Assembly (NCBI GenBank): GCA_946615905.1
Contig: CAMOIE010000011.1
Location: 39,993 to 103,992 of the forward strand
Direction: 5' to 3'
DNA length: 64,000 bases
Source of the DNA: an uncultured Treponema sp.
Lineage (GTDB): Bacteria > Spirochaetota > Spirochaetia > Treponematales > Treponemataceae
The notes beneath the pieces are model-generated. The model was given only the letters and a program-made list of their open reading frames with translations, did no database searches and was not told the DNA's origin. Below, in pieces: positions 51,781 to 60,361 of this stretch (the stretch's first letter is position 1; each line of letters opens with the position of its first letter). Position numbers and translations under genes: made by a program.

Positions 51781-53448
51781 CTACATCGACTTGTTCATGT
51801 TCGCAAACACATCGCCGTCAATAGCGACATCGACCAAGACAGGCTTATTCAGCGCGATAGCCTTCTTCAAAGTCGGCTCCAAGTCCTCAGCCTTTTCCAC
51901 GCGGAAACCGTCCGCGCCGCAAGATTTTGCATAGGCAACATAATCGGGATTCATAAAGCCCATGTAGGCGTGGTCGTTGAACATATTGAGCAGGAATTTT
52001 TTGATGACGTTGAATTCTCCGTTGTCAAAAATCACCCAGACGACGGGAATGTTGTTCTGTACGGCGGTCAGAAGCTCAAAGCCCGCCATAAGATAGCAAC
52101 CGTCGCCGCTTCCCGAGATGACAACCTTGTCGGGGTTCGCGCACTTTACGCCGATACAGCCGTTGGTGTGACTCGCCATGGGGCCGAAGCTTCCGGGGTT
52201 CTGATACCGCTGATTCTTTCCCAGCTTCATATACTCGGAAAGCCAGAGCATGTGGGAGCCGGCATCGCCCATGATGATTGCGTTCTCTGGGGCTACGGCA
52301 GAGATGGCGCGAGCAACATCAGCGGGATGGATTTTCTTTGCAGTACCCTGATTTGGAAGGTCAATCCATTTTTTCTTGTCAGCCGTAATTGCGGGAGCGT
52401 TTCCCGCCGTCATGCCGCCCATTTCGTCAATCTGAGTAAGGATTGCAGAAAGAGCCGCCTTTGCGTCCGCCACAATGGAAAGATCGGCGGCATACACCTT
52501 GTTGATTTCCTTGGGGTCGATGTTGATGTGCAGAAGCGTCTTGTTGTCATACAGGTCTTCTTTGAAAAGGAGCGTCGCGTTCTCGGCAAAGGAATTTCCC
52601 ACGGCAAGCACCACGTCCGCCTTTTCAAAATAATCCATGGCAACGGGGTCTCCGGTCGTGCCGTACACGCCCAATGAAAGCGGATGCGTTTCGTCCAAAT
52701 AGCCTTTCGCGTCCATCGTGGTGACAAACGGAATCTGCATCCCCTCGACAAGGCGCATAAGTTCATCCTTTGCACCCGCGCGGATACAGCCGTAGCCGAC
52801 AAGGGCGAGTATGTTTTCTTTTTTCTCCTTCGCCGAAAGCAAGCGGGCGGCAAATTCCTTTGCGGCGGACGGCTTGGGAAGGCACGGCTTTATGCTCAAT
52901 TTGATAGAACGGAAATTCGGCACTTGTGCCGTTGTGATGTTCTTGGGGATATGGATGTGGACGGGGCCAGGTCTTCCGTCAAACGCGGTGTTTATCGCGT
53001 CCTCCATGATGTCGCAGATTTGGCTTGCGTCCTCGACGATGTAGGACTTTTTCGTGGTCGCGCTGAACATCTTGTGAGAATCGGGGGTGCGCGAAAGCCC
53101 GGATGACTCATTCAGGCAGCCTTTTCCGCGGACGTTCTTTGACGCATAGCCTGTGATGGCAAGCACGGGAAGCGAGTCAGAAAAAGCTACCGCCATGCCG
53201 GAAAACAGATTGAACGCGCCGGGACCGCCAGTGGCAAAGCATACGCCCAGGTTGTCGGGATTGAACATCGTGTAGCCGCATGCCATAAAGGATGCCGCCT
53301 GTTCGTTCCGCACGATTACCGTCTTGATTTTCTTTGAGTCGCGCAGGGAAAGCAGCATGGAGGCATTCACCTGCCCCGTGCTTCCGAACACATGAGATAC
53401 CCGCCCCGTCTCTTCCAAAATGCGTACAACTGCCTGATTCACGTCCAT
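51781..53448 (-). CDS. Thiamine-diphosphate-dependent enzyme, acetolactate-synthase-like
   Basis: The 555-residue protein has the three-domain plan of the acetolactate synthase/oxalyl-CoA decarboxylase group. Catalytic E49 lies in VIVRNEQAASF, and the C-terminal TPP motif GSGDGCYLMAGFELLTA...FDN is complete. The exact reaction cannot be set. Its neighbours (tautomerase, two DJ-1 proteins and a cupin) are not the usual ilvN partner, so valine synthesis is unlikely. It is probably the catalytic core of a small-molecule pathway, with acetolactate or another keto acid as product. AAAGGAG precedes the ATG. Confidence 0.8.
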   Translation of the reverse strand: MDVNQAVVRILEETGRVSHVFGSTGQVNASMLLSLRDSKKIKTVIVRNEQAASFMACGYTMFNPDNLGVCFATGGPGAFNLFSGMAVAFSDSLPVLAITGYASKNVRGKGCLNESSGLSRTPDSHKMFSATTKKSYIVEDASQICDIMEDAINTAFDGRPGPVHIHIPKNITTAQVPNFRSIKLSIKPCLPKPSAAKEFAARLLSAKEKKENILALVGYGCIRAGAKDELMRLVEGMQIPFVTTMDAKGYLDETHPLSLGVYGTTGDPVAMDYFEKADVVLAVGNSFAENATLLFKEDLYDNKTLLHINIDPKEINKVYAADLSIVADAKAALSAILTQIDEMGGMTAGNAPAITADKKKWIDLPNQGTAKKIHPADVARAISAVAPENAIIMGDAGSHMLWLSEYMKLGKNQRYQNPGSFGPMASHTNGCIGVKCANPDKVVISGSGDGCYLMAGFELLTAVQNNIPVVWVIFDNGEFNVIKKFLLNMFNDHAYMGFMNPDYVAYAKSCGADGFRVEKAEDLEPTLKKAIALNKPVLVDVAIDGDVFANMNKSM

Positions 53449-53466
53449 CTTTTCTGCTCCTTTCTT

Positions 53467-53697
53467 CTATTTATTCCACTCGGATTCGTTGAATTTGCCT
53501 CTGATTGGCCCTATCTTGCGGTTTGAAAACAACTGACCGTCTGTCGCGGTGTCTTCCAGCGAATGACCGTCAAAAAACAGGTACACCCTGTCTCTCGGTA
53601 CGCCCGTTTCCTGTGAGAAAATCTCGATATACTTTTCTGCGATGCGCTCTTTCTGGCTTTTTGCAAGCTCCAGACTCTGTACAGTAATGCACGGCAT
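53467..53697 (-). CDS. 4-oxalocrotonate tautomerase-like protein
   Basis: The start at 53697 gives MPCITVQSLE, with the Pro directly after Met that serves as catalytic base in this family. A longer start at 53712 would bury it, and GGAGGAGG lies just upstream of 53697. The 76-residue product carries KSQKERIAEKY and the VYLFFDG strand of the family fold. It probably acts on a keto or enol acid in the operon's pathway. It lies 18 bp upstream of the TPP enzyme. Confidence 0.8.
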   Translation of the reverse strand: MPCITVQSLELAKSQKERIAEKYIEIFSQETGVPRDRVYLFFDGHSLEDTATDGQLFSNRKIGPIRGKFNESEWNK

Positions 53698-53757
53698 AGG
53701 TTCCTCCTCCAAAGCCGCAGCGGGAAAGCCCTGTTGCTAGCCCGTTGCGGCAAAAAT

Positions 53758-54579
53758 TTAGCGGTTAAAATAAATGCGCTGATTCTTCACGTCTTCGCCT
53801 GCGGCAATCTTGTCAAGAACCTTGACCAAAAGCTGACCGTATGCGCGGGAAGACTCAACTGAACACGCCGTCACAAACGGCCAGTCGAATTCCGCTTCCA
53901 TATCGTCGCGTGAGCACTTTACGCGGCTGATAACAGAGCCCTCAGGACCGACTGCATCGGCGATGAGGTATTCCTCCGGATACAAGAAGCCGGGCGTGTG
54001 CACATCGGTATGCTTGTTGTCCTCGGTCTCGCCGTACATTTCAAACGTGAAGTCGTAGTCCGGTCCGTAGAAATCCCATGCGTGCGGGTGGGCGACAATG
54101 CGCTTTCCATTCACGATGCTCTTGTAGCCTGTCTTGGGGTCGCGGCAGAACACCAGCGTGGCAACCGCATAGCACAAGGAGCCGATGAGCTTTCCGTCGT
54201 AGTAGGCATCCATAATCAGCTTGTGCAAGTTGTAGTTGTTCGCCATGTCGAGCATTGCGCCAAGACCGCCTGTCAGGGCAATCGCGTCGTAATCCTTCAT
54301 GTTCGCGTCCTTGAACGCAATCGGATGCGCCCACTCATCGCCGTCCACCAGCTCCTTAATGCGGTCGCAGACTTCTTTCGGGTTCGTCTTGACGTTCTGC
54401 ACGGGGTCTACAAAGTCCGGGTCCACGCTGATTTTAAGCGGAAGCGGCTTTTTGCCCTTCGGAGTAGCAAGCGTACATTCGTAGCCGGCTTTTACCAACG
54501 CATCCCACGGAGCCTGCAATTCTTCGCCCCATGAGCCATAGTTCGTCGCACAGACGAGCACCTTCAATTTCTTAGCCAT
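53758..54579 (-). CDS. DJ-1/PfpI-family protein, long form
   Basis: The 273-residue protein has the class I glutamine-amidotransferase-like fold with the nucleophile elbow GSLCYAVAT (C136) and LTGGLGAMLDM, which carries the oxyanion loop. His162 in VAHPHAWDFYG is the likely partner. The family includes glyoxalase III-type, chaperone and protease activities; the operon context (keto-acid enzymes) favours methylglyoxal or keto-acid chemistry by inference. A second member lies 383 bp upstream. AAGGAGG precedes the ATG. Confidence 0.8.
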   Translation of the reverse strand: MAKKLKVLVCATNYGSWGEELQAPWDALVKAGYECTLATPKGKKPLPLKISVDPDFVDPVQNVKTNPKEVCDRIKELVDGDEWAHPIAFKDANMKDYDAIALTGGLGAMLDMANNYNLHKLIMDAYYDGKLIGSLCYAVATLVFCRDPKTGYKSIVNGKRIVAHPHAWDFYGPDYDFTFEMYGETEDNKHTDVHTPGFLYPEEYLIADAVGPEGSVISRVKCSRDDMEAEFDWPFVTACSVESSRAYGQLLVKVLDKIAAGEDVKNQRIYFNR

Positions 54580-54605
54580 TTTCGGCCTCCTTAATAAAAA
54601 AATTG

Positions 54606-54950
54606 CTATTCGATTTCTTTCGGAATGTCCTCTTTAATCGGGTTGAAGAGGTCGATTGCCTCCGTCTCGCCGAGCGCGATAAATTTGTGCTTGACGTTCG
54701 GCGGCACAAAGTAGCAGTCGCCCTCGTGGATTTCGTACTCTTCCGAGTCGAGCCAGATTTTAAATCCGCCCTTGATGACGTAGCCGAACTGCTCCGCCTC
54801 ATGGCTGTGCCAGTCCACCACCGCGCCGTCTTCCATGTTCCAGTGCAAGCCGTTCATGCGCGTTCCGCGTCCAAGTTCCTGCATAAGGATTCCCTGCGCA
54901 GTCTTCTTCTTGCGGAGTTTTTCCCTGATTACAATCGCGTTCTCATACAT
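54606..54950 (-). CDS. Single-domain cupin
   Basis: The 114-residue protein has the cupin barrel motifs VDWHSHEAEQFGYVIKGG (metal-binding H-x-H...E) and a second GDCYFVPPNVKHKF. It is a small metalloprotein, often acting on or sensing a small molecule. It lies between two DJ-1 genes, with AGGAGG before its ATG, and is probably part of the same transcript. Confidence 0.8.
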   Translation of the reverse strand: MYENAIVIREKLRKKKTAQGILMQELGRGTRMNGLHWNMEDGAVVDWHSHEAEQFGYVIKGGFKIWLDSEEYEIHEGDCYFVPPNVKHKFIALGETEAIDLFNPIKEDIPKEIE

Positions 54951-54961
54951 TGTCTGTCCTC

Positions 54962-55519
54962 CTATTTGCTCACCAAAGAAAGAAGTTCCTTTGCGAACAC
55001 GCCGTGATGTCCGCCCGTGCGGGCTGTCACCAAGTCGCCGTCAATGCACACATCCTTGTCGCAGTAGTTCATTCCCGCGTTCACGACGTGCGAGACGATG
55101 TTGTTGTGGCATGTAACGCTCCGCCCTGCGAACGCTTCCTTTACAGGGCCTGCAATCCAGAGCGAATGGCAGATAAAGCCCTTCACGATGCTCTTTTTTG
55201 CCATAACCCTGCGGATAAAATTTGCGGCGGGAGAAGCGTCGCCCGGCTTTTCGGTGTACAAGAGGTAGTCTGACACATAGCCTGCGGGCACGATGATTGC
55301 GGCGTAGGTAGCTAGCTCCTCGTCGCTCATGTCCTCAAAGCTACGCTCTGCGGTAAGCTCCGCCTGCCACTCCAAGCCCTTGAACGTAAGGCTCTTCTGC
55401 CCCCACAATCTCGTCAAAAAGACCACTTCAAAGCCTTCGGTCTCAAAGAATGTCTTATAATAGAAAACTTCCTTTTCGATGAAGCGGTTTTCTATCAAGA
55501 TTCCGATTTTCTTTGCCAT
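54962..55519 (-). CDS. DJ-1/PfpI-family protein, short form
   Basis: The 185-residue protein has the DJ-1 fold with nucleophile C117 in GFICHSLW and the helix around E15 (FIEKEVFYY) that usually supplies the acidic partner. It differs from the long member at 53758, so they are not recent duplicates. It may act on oxidised or reactive carbonyl compounds, as inferred from the family. It lies 13 bp after the STAS-domain gene, with AAGGAC before the ATG. Confidence 0.75.
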   Translation of the reverse strand: MAKKIGILIENRFIEKEVFYYKTFFETEGFEVVFLTRLWGQKSLTFKGLEWQAELTAERSFEDMSDEELATYAAIIVPAGYVSDYLLYTEKPGDASPAANFIRRVMAKKSIVKGFICHSLWIAGPVKEAFAGRSVTCHNNIVSHVVNAGMNYCDKDVCIDGDLVTARTGGHHGVFAKELLSLVSK

Positions 55520-55531
55520 ACGCCCGTCCTT

Positions 55532-55834
55532 TTAGATGAACTGCACGAAATTGTCGCAGCCGGTCATTTCAAGCACTTCCTTCACTTCGCTTCGGACATC
55601 TTTCATCACGATTTCGGTATCAACACCGAGCTTCTGCTTTGCGAAGATGATGACTCGAAGCCCCGCGCTCGCGATGTACGCAAGCTCCTTTGCGTTAAAC
55701 GTCACGCGCTTGATGTCCTTTCCCTTGAGTGCGGTGAGCGCTTCGTGCAGCTTCGGCGCGACCGTCGCGTCAAGGCGACCCACAAGGTCAACATCCACAT
55801 TTCCGTCCTGTTCTTTTACGGTAAAATCAAACAT
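55532..55834 (-). CDS. STAS-domain anti-sigma factor antagonist
   Basis: The 100-residue product is a single STAS domain: VDLVGRLDATVAPKLHEAL, then AYIASAGLRVIIFAKQKL with the phosphorylatable Ser. In the partner-switching scheme it binds an anti-sigma kinase such as the one at 59924 and is re-activated by a SpoIIE-type phosphatase such as the broken gene at 37339. The target sigma factor is not in the window. TTAAGGAGC precedes the ATG. Confidence 0.88.
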   Translation of the reverse strand: MFDFTVKEQDGNVDVDLVGRLDATVAPKLHEALTALKGKDIKRVTFNAKELAYIASAGLRVIIFAKQKLGVDTEIVMKDVRSEVKEVLEMTGCDNFVQFI

Positions 55835-55891
55835 AATTGCTCCTTAATGAATAAAAAGTTCTATTTTTGATGACGAGCTTTTAAAGCCCCG

Positions 55892-57973
55892 TCATCGTTT
55901 TTGCCCCAGCAAAAGCATGACGCTCCGAGGGGCAAGAATTGCCCGCCCCGGAACGGAGCTTCCCTTCAGTGCGTCATCTGCCGTGTAGGCGACGACCTTC
56001 CACGAAACGCCCTCCGGCACGACGGGAAGTTCGAATTCAAGCCCGTCCCAGTAGGAATTGACCGCGCAGTAGATGAACGAATCTTTTTCCGTGCCGTACT
56101 CTGCCGCGCTCTCCACATACATGAAGCCGAATGCCAGAAACGGACGTGAGCAGTCGATGTTCCATGCCTTCGTGCCGTGCAGCGAGAATTCGGGATAGCC
56201 AGAGGAATTCACGCCCGTGAAGAAATCCGTCCGCCGTAGAACGGGATGCGCTTTCCTGAACGCGATGAGCGTCTTGAAGAACTCGAACACATCGCGGTTC
56301 TGAGAAAGCCGCCTCCAGTCCAACCATGAGATTTCATTGTCCTGGCAGTAGGCGTTGTTGTTTCCGAACTGCGTGTTCAAAAACTCGTCGCCTGAAAGCA
56401 GCATGGGGATTCCCCGGCTCAAAAGCAAAATGCTCGCCGCGTTCTTCACCTGCCGCTTCCTAAGCGCGTTGATTTCCGCGTCTTCAGTTTCGCCCTCGAC
56501 TCCGCAGTTCCAGCTGTCGTTGTCGTTGGAGCCGTCGCAGTTTTCCTCGCCGTTCGCTTCGTTGTGCTTTCCGTTGTAGGAGACCAAATCGTACAGCGTA
56601 AACCCGTCATGGCAGGTGACGAAGTTGATTGACGCTTCCGAGCAGCGGTCCCAGTACAGGTCGGGAGAGCCTTGCAACCTCACGGCAAGTTCAGGGCCGG
56701 AAGCGGCATCGCCTTTGATGAATTTGCGCAACGTGTCGCGGTACTTTCCGTTCCATTCCGCCCATCGCCCCCAAGAGGGGAATCTTCCCACCTGGTACAG
56801 ACCGCCCGCATCCCACGCTTCCGCAATCAACTTGGTTTTTCCCAGAATTGCGTCGTGCGCCAGAGCCTCCAAAAGCGGCGGGCTTGTCATGGGCGCACCG
56901 TTTGAGTCGCGCGACAGAATCGAGGCGAGGTCAAAGCGGAAGCCGTCAATGTGGTAGTCCGACACCCAGTAGCGCAGGCAGTCAAGAATGTGGTTCCGCA
57001 CGATGGCGTTGTTGCAGTTCATCGTGTTTCCGCAGCCGGAAAAATTGTAGTAATAGCCGTCGGGGGTCAAAAGGTAATAGGACTTGTTGTCGATTCCCCG
57101 GTAGGAAATGTACGGCCCCATTTCGTTTCCCTCCGCCGTGTGGTTGAAAACTACGTCCAGCATGACTTCTATGCCCGCCTTGTGCAGATGCTTTATGAGG
57201 TTTTTAAGCTCGTCTGCCGCAAGCCCCAGCGGCGCGGAAGCCGCATAGCCCGACTTCGGCGCGTAGAAATTCACCGTGGAATAGCCCCAGTAGTTGTACA
57301 GCCTCTTTCCGTCAAGGACGCGGCTGTTTTCAAATTCATCGAATTCAAAAATGGGAAGCAACTCCACGCAGTTTACGCCGAGTTCTTTAAGATACGGAAT
57401 TTTGTCCAAAAGAGCGGCGAACGTACCCTTATGCTTGCAGCCGCTTGAGTCATGCCGGGTAAAGCCGCGCACATGGGCTTCGTAAATCACCAAGTCTTTC
57501 ATGGGGATTTCAAGAGGCTTGTCGCCTTCCCATGCAAAGTCCTCCGGAATTACGCAGCCCCTGTGCTGGAAGGGCTCGCTCCAGTCAGGCTCACATCCCC
57601 ACACGCTCCGCCCGCTCACGAGCTTCGCGTATGGGTCAAGCAGCACCTTCGTGCGGTCAAAGCGGTAGCCTTCCTTTGGATTAAAATGGCCGTCAAATCG
57701 GTAGCCGTACTCCAAGTCCTCATAATCCTGCCCGTAGACAATCATCGAAAACACGTTTCCGATGCGGAATTCTTCGGGGAACGGCAGGACGGCATACGGC
57801 TCTTTCTGCCCGTGGTGATACAAAAGCAGCTCGCAGCTCGTCGCATCGCGTGAGAAAATCGAAAAATTGATGCCGTCGCTTCCAATCAGGCTTGCGCCGA
57901 AAGGCTGCACCCGCCCGTGCCGGAAGCGGATGCCGTCCTTTTCGTGCGTCGGCATTTCGTCAATTCGCACCAT
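55892..57973 (-). CDS. Glycogen debranching enzyme, GlgX-like
   Basis: ATG 57973 gives a start MVRIDEMPTHEK with an AGGGA site 12 bases upstream; a TTG at 57985 has none. The 693-residue protein has an N-terminal CBM48-type region and a GH13_11 barrel: VVFNHT (region I), DGFRFDLAS (nucleophile Asp), AEAWD (acid Glu) and VTCHDGFT (transition-state Asp). It would remove alpha-1,6 branches from glycogen or limit dextrin, working with the alpha-amylase at 39487. It lies 11 bp after the AGE-family gene. Confidence 0.85.
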   Translation of the reverse strand: MVRIDEMPTHEKDGIRFRHGRVQPFGASLIGSDGINFSIFSRDATSCELLLYHHGQKEPYAVLPFPEEFRIGNVFSMIVYGQDYEDLEYGYRFDGHFNPKEGYRFDRTKVLLDPYAKLVSGRSVWGCEPDWSEPFQHRGCVIPEDFAWEGDKPLEIPMKDLVIYEAHVRGFTRHDSSGCKHKGTFAALLDKIPYLKELGVNCVELLPIFEFDEFENSRVLDGKRLYNYWGYSTVNFYAPKSGYAASAPLGLAADELKNLIKHLHKAGIEVMLDVVFNHTAEGNEMGPYISYRGIDNKSYYLLTPDGYYYNFSGCGNTMNCNNAIVRNHILDCLRYWVSDYHIDGFRFDLASILSRDSNGAPMTSPPLLEALAHDAILGKTKLIAEAWDAGGLYQVGRFPSWGRWAEWNGKYRDTLRKFIKGDAASGPELAVRLQGSPDLYWDRCSEASINFVTCHDGFTLYDLVSYNGKHNEANGEENCDGSNDNDSWNCGVEGETEDAEINALRKRQVKNAASILLLSRGIPMLLSGDEFLNTQFGNNNAYCQDNEISWLDWRRLSQNRDVFEFFKTLIAFRKAHPVLRRTDFFTGVNSSGYPEFSLHGTKAWNIDCSRPFLAFGFMYVESAAEYGTEKDSFIYCAVNSYWDGLEFELPVVPEGVSWKVVAYTADDALKGSSVPGRAILAPRSVMLLLGQKR

Positions 57974-57996
57974 AAAATTATGCAATCCCTAAAAAT

Positions 57997-59820
57997 TTAG
58001 TTTGTCGGAACGAGCGTCACCTTGATTTTTGGCGCTTCGTTTGTCGCGGGAATCGTCACCGTAAGGTTTTCCGCGTCAAATTTGTTCCAGGCAGTTCCGT
58101 TCACGCTCACCTCGCTGATTTTCACCGAGCCTTTCGGCAAAATGTCGGGCGACACGCGCAGGATGTTGTCTCTGAACGCACCCGGCTGCGGCTTGAAGTA
58201 CAGGTCGAGCGGCTTTTTCGTGGCAAGCAGATTGATGTACACGGCGGAAAGATAGCACAGCTCCACCGAGTGATACGCGCTCATCGAGTGGCTTCCCTTG
58301 CGCCGCTCCGTGCCGAGGAGGTATGGCAGACCGTTGTTCAGCACGTTGAAGTACACCGCACCGTCGTCGTGGTCAAGGAAGAACGTGTTGTAGAACGCGG
58401 CAGACTCACGCGCATACTTCAAGTATTCTTCTTTTCCGAGAAGTCCGTACAGAATCTGGTAGGCAAGGATTCCCTGCTCCTGCTGCCACCACGCCTTGCG
58501 GTCGTGCCAGGCAAAGCGGTGGAAATTCTCGCCCTCGAATTCTTTCCGCTCCATAACGTCGTACCAGCCGAAACGCTGAGCATCCATGCCGACCTTCGGC
58601 ATTTCCGAGGCGATTTTCTCCGCGAATTTCACGTAGTCGTCGCTGTGCTTGTAGCTTTCGATTCGCATGAGGTTCCAGGCGATTTTCAGGTTGTGGCCGA
58701 CAACGCCGCGGTTCTGCTGCCAGCCCCAGTGGTAGTCGTGGCTCCAGTCCTCGTTGAATTTTTCCTGCACGAACGGGCTGTGATCGTAGTCGGGAAAGTG
58801 CTTTGCAATCGTGTCGGCGGTCTCGACCAGAAAATCCCAGTATTTTTTCTCATCGCTTGCAAGGCAGAGGTTGATAAGGTAGGCGGGGGCATGGTCTCCC
58901 ACGCTGTTCCAGTTTTTCTTTCCTTTATTTCCGCCCAGGCTTTCTGCAAGCGGGTCAAGGAACACGGGGTCGATGTGCGAGTAGTAGCCGCCGCGCTTTT
59001 CGTCGCGGAAGAATTTGAACAAATCGACCGTCATCTGAATATCGCGGTACACCGACGGATTTCCAGTGATGCGGTAGGTCTGCGTAAGACCCGCAAGCGC
59101 GTAAATCTGCTCGTACATCGGAATCGCGTCGTAGTCATCGCCGAATTCAGACGCAAATACCTTGTGCTCCCTGCCGTCCTTAACATCGATGCCGTGATAC
59201 CAGTAGACGATATTCTCATCCGTGTCGTAGAATTTGAGATGATCCTGCATATATTTGCAGCCCTTTTCCGCCGCCTCAAGGAAGCGGTCTTCGCCGGTCA
59301 GCATGAATGCCGAAGCCATGCCGTAAATCATGCGGGAAATCGTGTCCGTTTCCTGGCGGTAGGTAGACTCATCGCGCTCGCCGGTGAGCATGAGAGAAGT
59401 GCGGTAGTTGTCGTAGTTGATTTCACCCGATCCGAACTGCGCCTTGATGAAAAAGTCGCAGATTTCGCCCGCCTGCTTTGCCCACCAGTTCTGTTCCTCA
59501 AAGCGGAACTCGCTCTTGTCTTTTCCGGGGAAGTCGATGCACTTCGCCTCGAACACATAGTTGTCGCCCGCCTCGCCGTTCGGATAGAAAATTCCGTACA
59601 CAAAAAGCATTTGCCCGGGCTTTAAAAGCTTTTTTATCATCGCGGTCGCGTCCGCATACGGCTCGCCCAAGTTGCGCAAAAGACGCGCGTACAAGTTGCT
59701 GCCCAGAATGACCGTAAATTCGCGTCCGTCGGTCGTGGTCATGCTGAACGACTCGCCGCCGTCGTATTCCTTGACGTAGCCCGAAATCAAGTCGGAAAAT
59801 TCCAGTTTGCTGATTTTCAT
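57997..59820 (-). CDS. AGE-family (N-acylglucosamine 2-epimerase-like) protein with extra N- and C-terminal domains
   Basis: ATG 59820 follows AAAGGAG and gives 607 residues; a longer frame from 60030 has no start site. Residues about 155-520 match the alpha6/alpha6 barrel of AGE epimerases and isomerases: HDYHWGWQQNRGVVGHNLKIAWNL and a ring of conserved His and Glu. The first about 155 residues form a separate beta domain (EFTVILGSNLY), and the last about 75 are a small beta region. Typical members have about 400 residues. It lies upstream of the debranching enzyme gene, suggesting a carbohydrate role; the substrate is unknown. Confidence 0.8.
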   Translation of the reverse strand: MKISKLEFSDLISGYVKEYDGGESFSMTTTDGREFTVILGSNLYARLLRNLGEPYADATAMIKKLLKPGQMLFVYGIFYPNGEAGDNYVFEAKCIDFPGKDKSEFRFEEQNWWAKQAGEICDFFIKAQFGSGEINYDNYRTSLMLTGERDESTYRQETDTISRMIYGMASAFMLTGEDRFLEAAEKGCKYMQDHLKFYDTDENIVYWYHGIDVKDGREHKVFASEFGDDYDAIPMYEQIYALAGLTQTYRITGNPSVYRDIQMTVDLFKFFRDEKRGGYYSHIDPVFLDPLAESLGGNKGKKNWNSVGDHAPAYLINLCLASDEKKYWDFLVETADTIAKHFPDYDHSPFVQEKFNEDWSHDYHWGWQQNRGVVGHNLKIAWNLMRIESYKHSDDYVKFAEKIASEMPKVGMDAQRFGWYDVMERKEFEGENFHRFAWHDRKAWWQQEQGILAYQILYGLLGKEEYLKYARESAAFYNTFFLDHDDGAVYFNVLNNGLPYLLGTERRKGSHSMSAYHSVELCYLSAVYINLLATKKPLDLYFKPQPGAFRDNILRVSPDILPKGSVKISEVSVNGTAWNKFDAENLTVTIPATNEAPKIKVTLVPTN

Positions 59821-59894
59821 GAAAGACTCCTTTGTGCGGGATTTTTCCCATATTATCTTGACAGACGGTTGATGCCACGCAGCAAACGTCTGTC

Positions 59895-59933
59895 GATTTT
59901 CCAAGAAAGCCTGAAAGGATTTCTTAGAAAATC
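59895..59933 (-). terminator. Possible terminator hairpin at the end of the anti-sigma gene
   Basis: GATTTTCCAAGAAA (59895-59908) and TTTCTTAGAAAATC (59920-59933) can pair over 14 bp around an 11-base loop, with one G-U pair. The right arm overlaps the anti-sigma kinase stop codon. No clear U tract follows, so it may be an attenuator rather than a standard terminator. Confidence 0.4.
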
Positions 59934-60361
59934 CTTTTACGCATAAGAAGGACGTTTTTCCCCTCCTCGCGTTCATAACGATATTCAACCGTGTCCATGA
60001 TTTTCTTGACCATGAAGATGCCGTAGCCACCGATTGTCATCTCGTCCGCGTTCCCTGTCGCAGGGGCGCCCTTTGCGAGCGGATTGAACGGAACGCCCCC
60101 GTCGCTGAAAATGAGGTAGGCGTAGCCGTCCTTGAGCGCACAGTCAATTTCCACCGGCCGTTCGGGGGAAGACTCGGGATAGGCGTAGCTTGCGATGTTC
60201 GTAAAAATTTCTTCCACCACGATGTCGATTTTTGAAAGGAACTGCCCGGGGCAGCCAAAAGCGGAAAATGTTTCATGCACAAAATCAGTCACAGGCGAAA
60301 GATTTTCCATTTGCGCTTGGAATCCGGCTTTTTCAAAGCGTTCGTATTGTTCGGGTGTCAA
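59924..60361 (-). CDS. Anti-sigma factor kinase, RsbW/SpoIIAB-like HATPase
   Basis: The start is TTG 60361: AAGGAGG at 60374-60368 lies six bases before it, while the ATG-like start at 60397 has no site. The 145-residue product is a GHKL ATPase: VVEEIFTNIASYAYPE (N box), FSDGGVPFNP (G1 box) and GGYGIFMVKKIMD (G2 box). It should bind and phosphorylate a STAS antagonist, such as 55532. The sigma factor is not in the window. Confidence 0.85.
   Translation of the reverse strand: MTPEQYERFEKAGFQAQMENLSPVTDFVHETFSAFGCPGQFLSKIDIVVEEIFTNIASYAYPESSPERPVEIDCALKDGYAYLIFSDGGVPFNPLAKGAPATGNADEMTIGGYGIFMVKKIMDTVEYRYEREEGKNVLLMRKRIF

Noticed and set aside
51781..53448. Acetolactate synthase large subunit of branched-chain synthesis (ilvB)
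   Set aside because: The fold fits, but there is no small subunit or ilv gene nearby and the operon partners are unlike it, so no symbol is assigned.
58270..59625. 451-codon + strand frame opposite the AGE-family gene
   Set aside because: The AGE gene has family motifs and a good start on the - strand. This frame is Val/Leu/Arg-rich shadow sequence without a start site.
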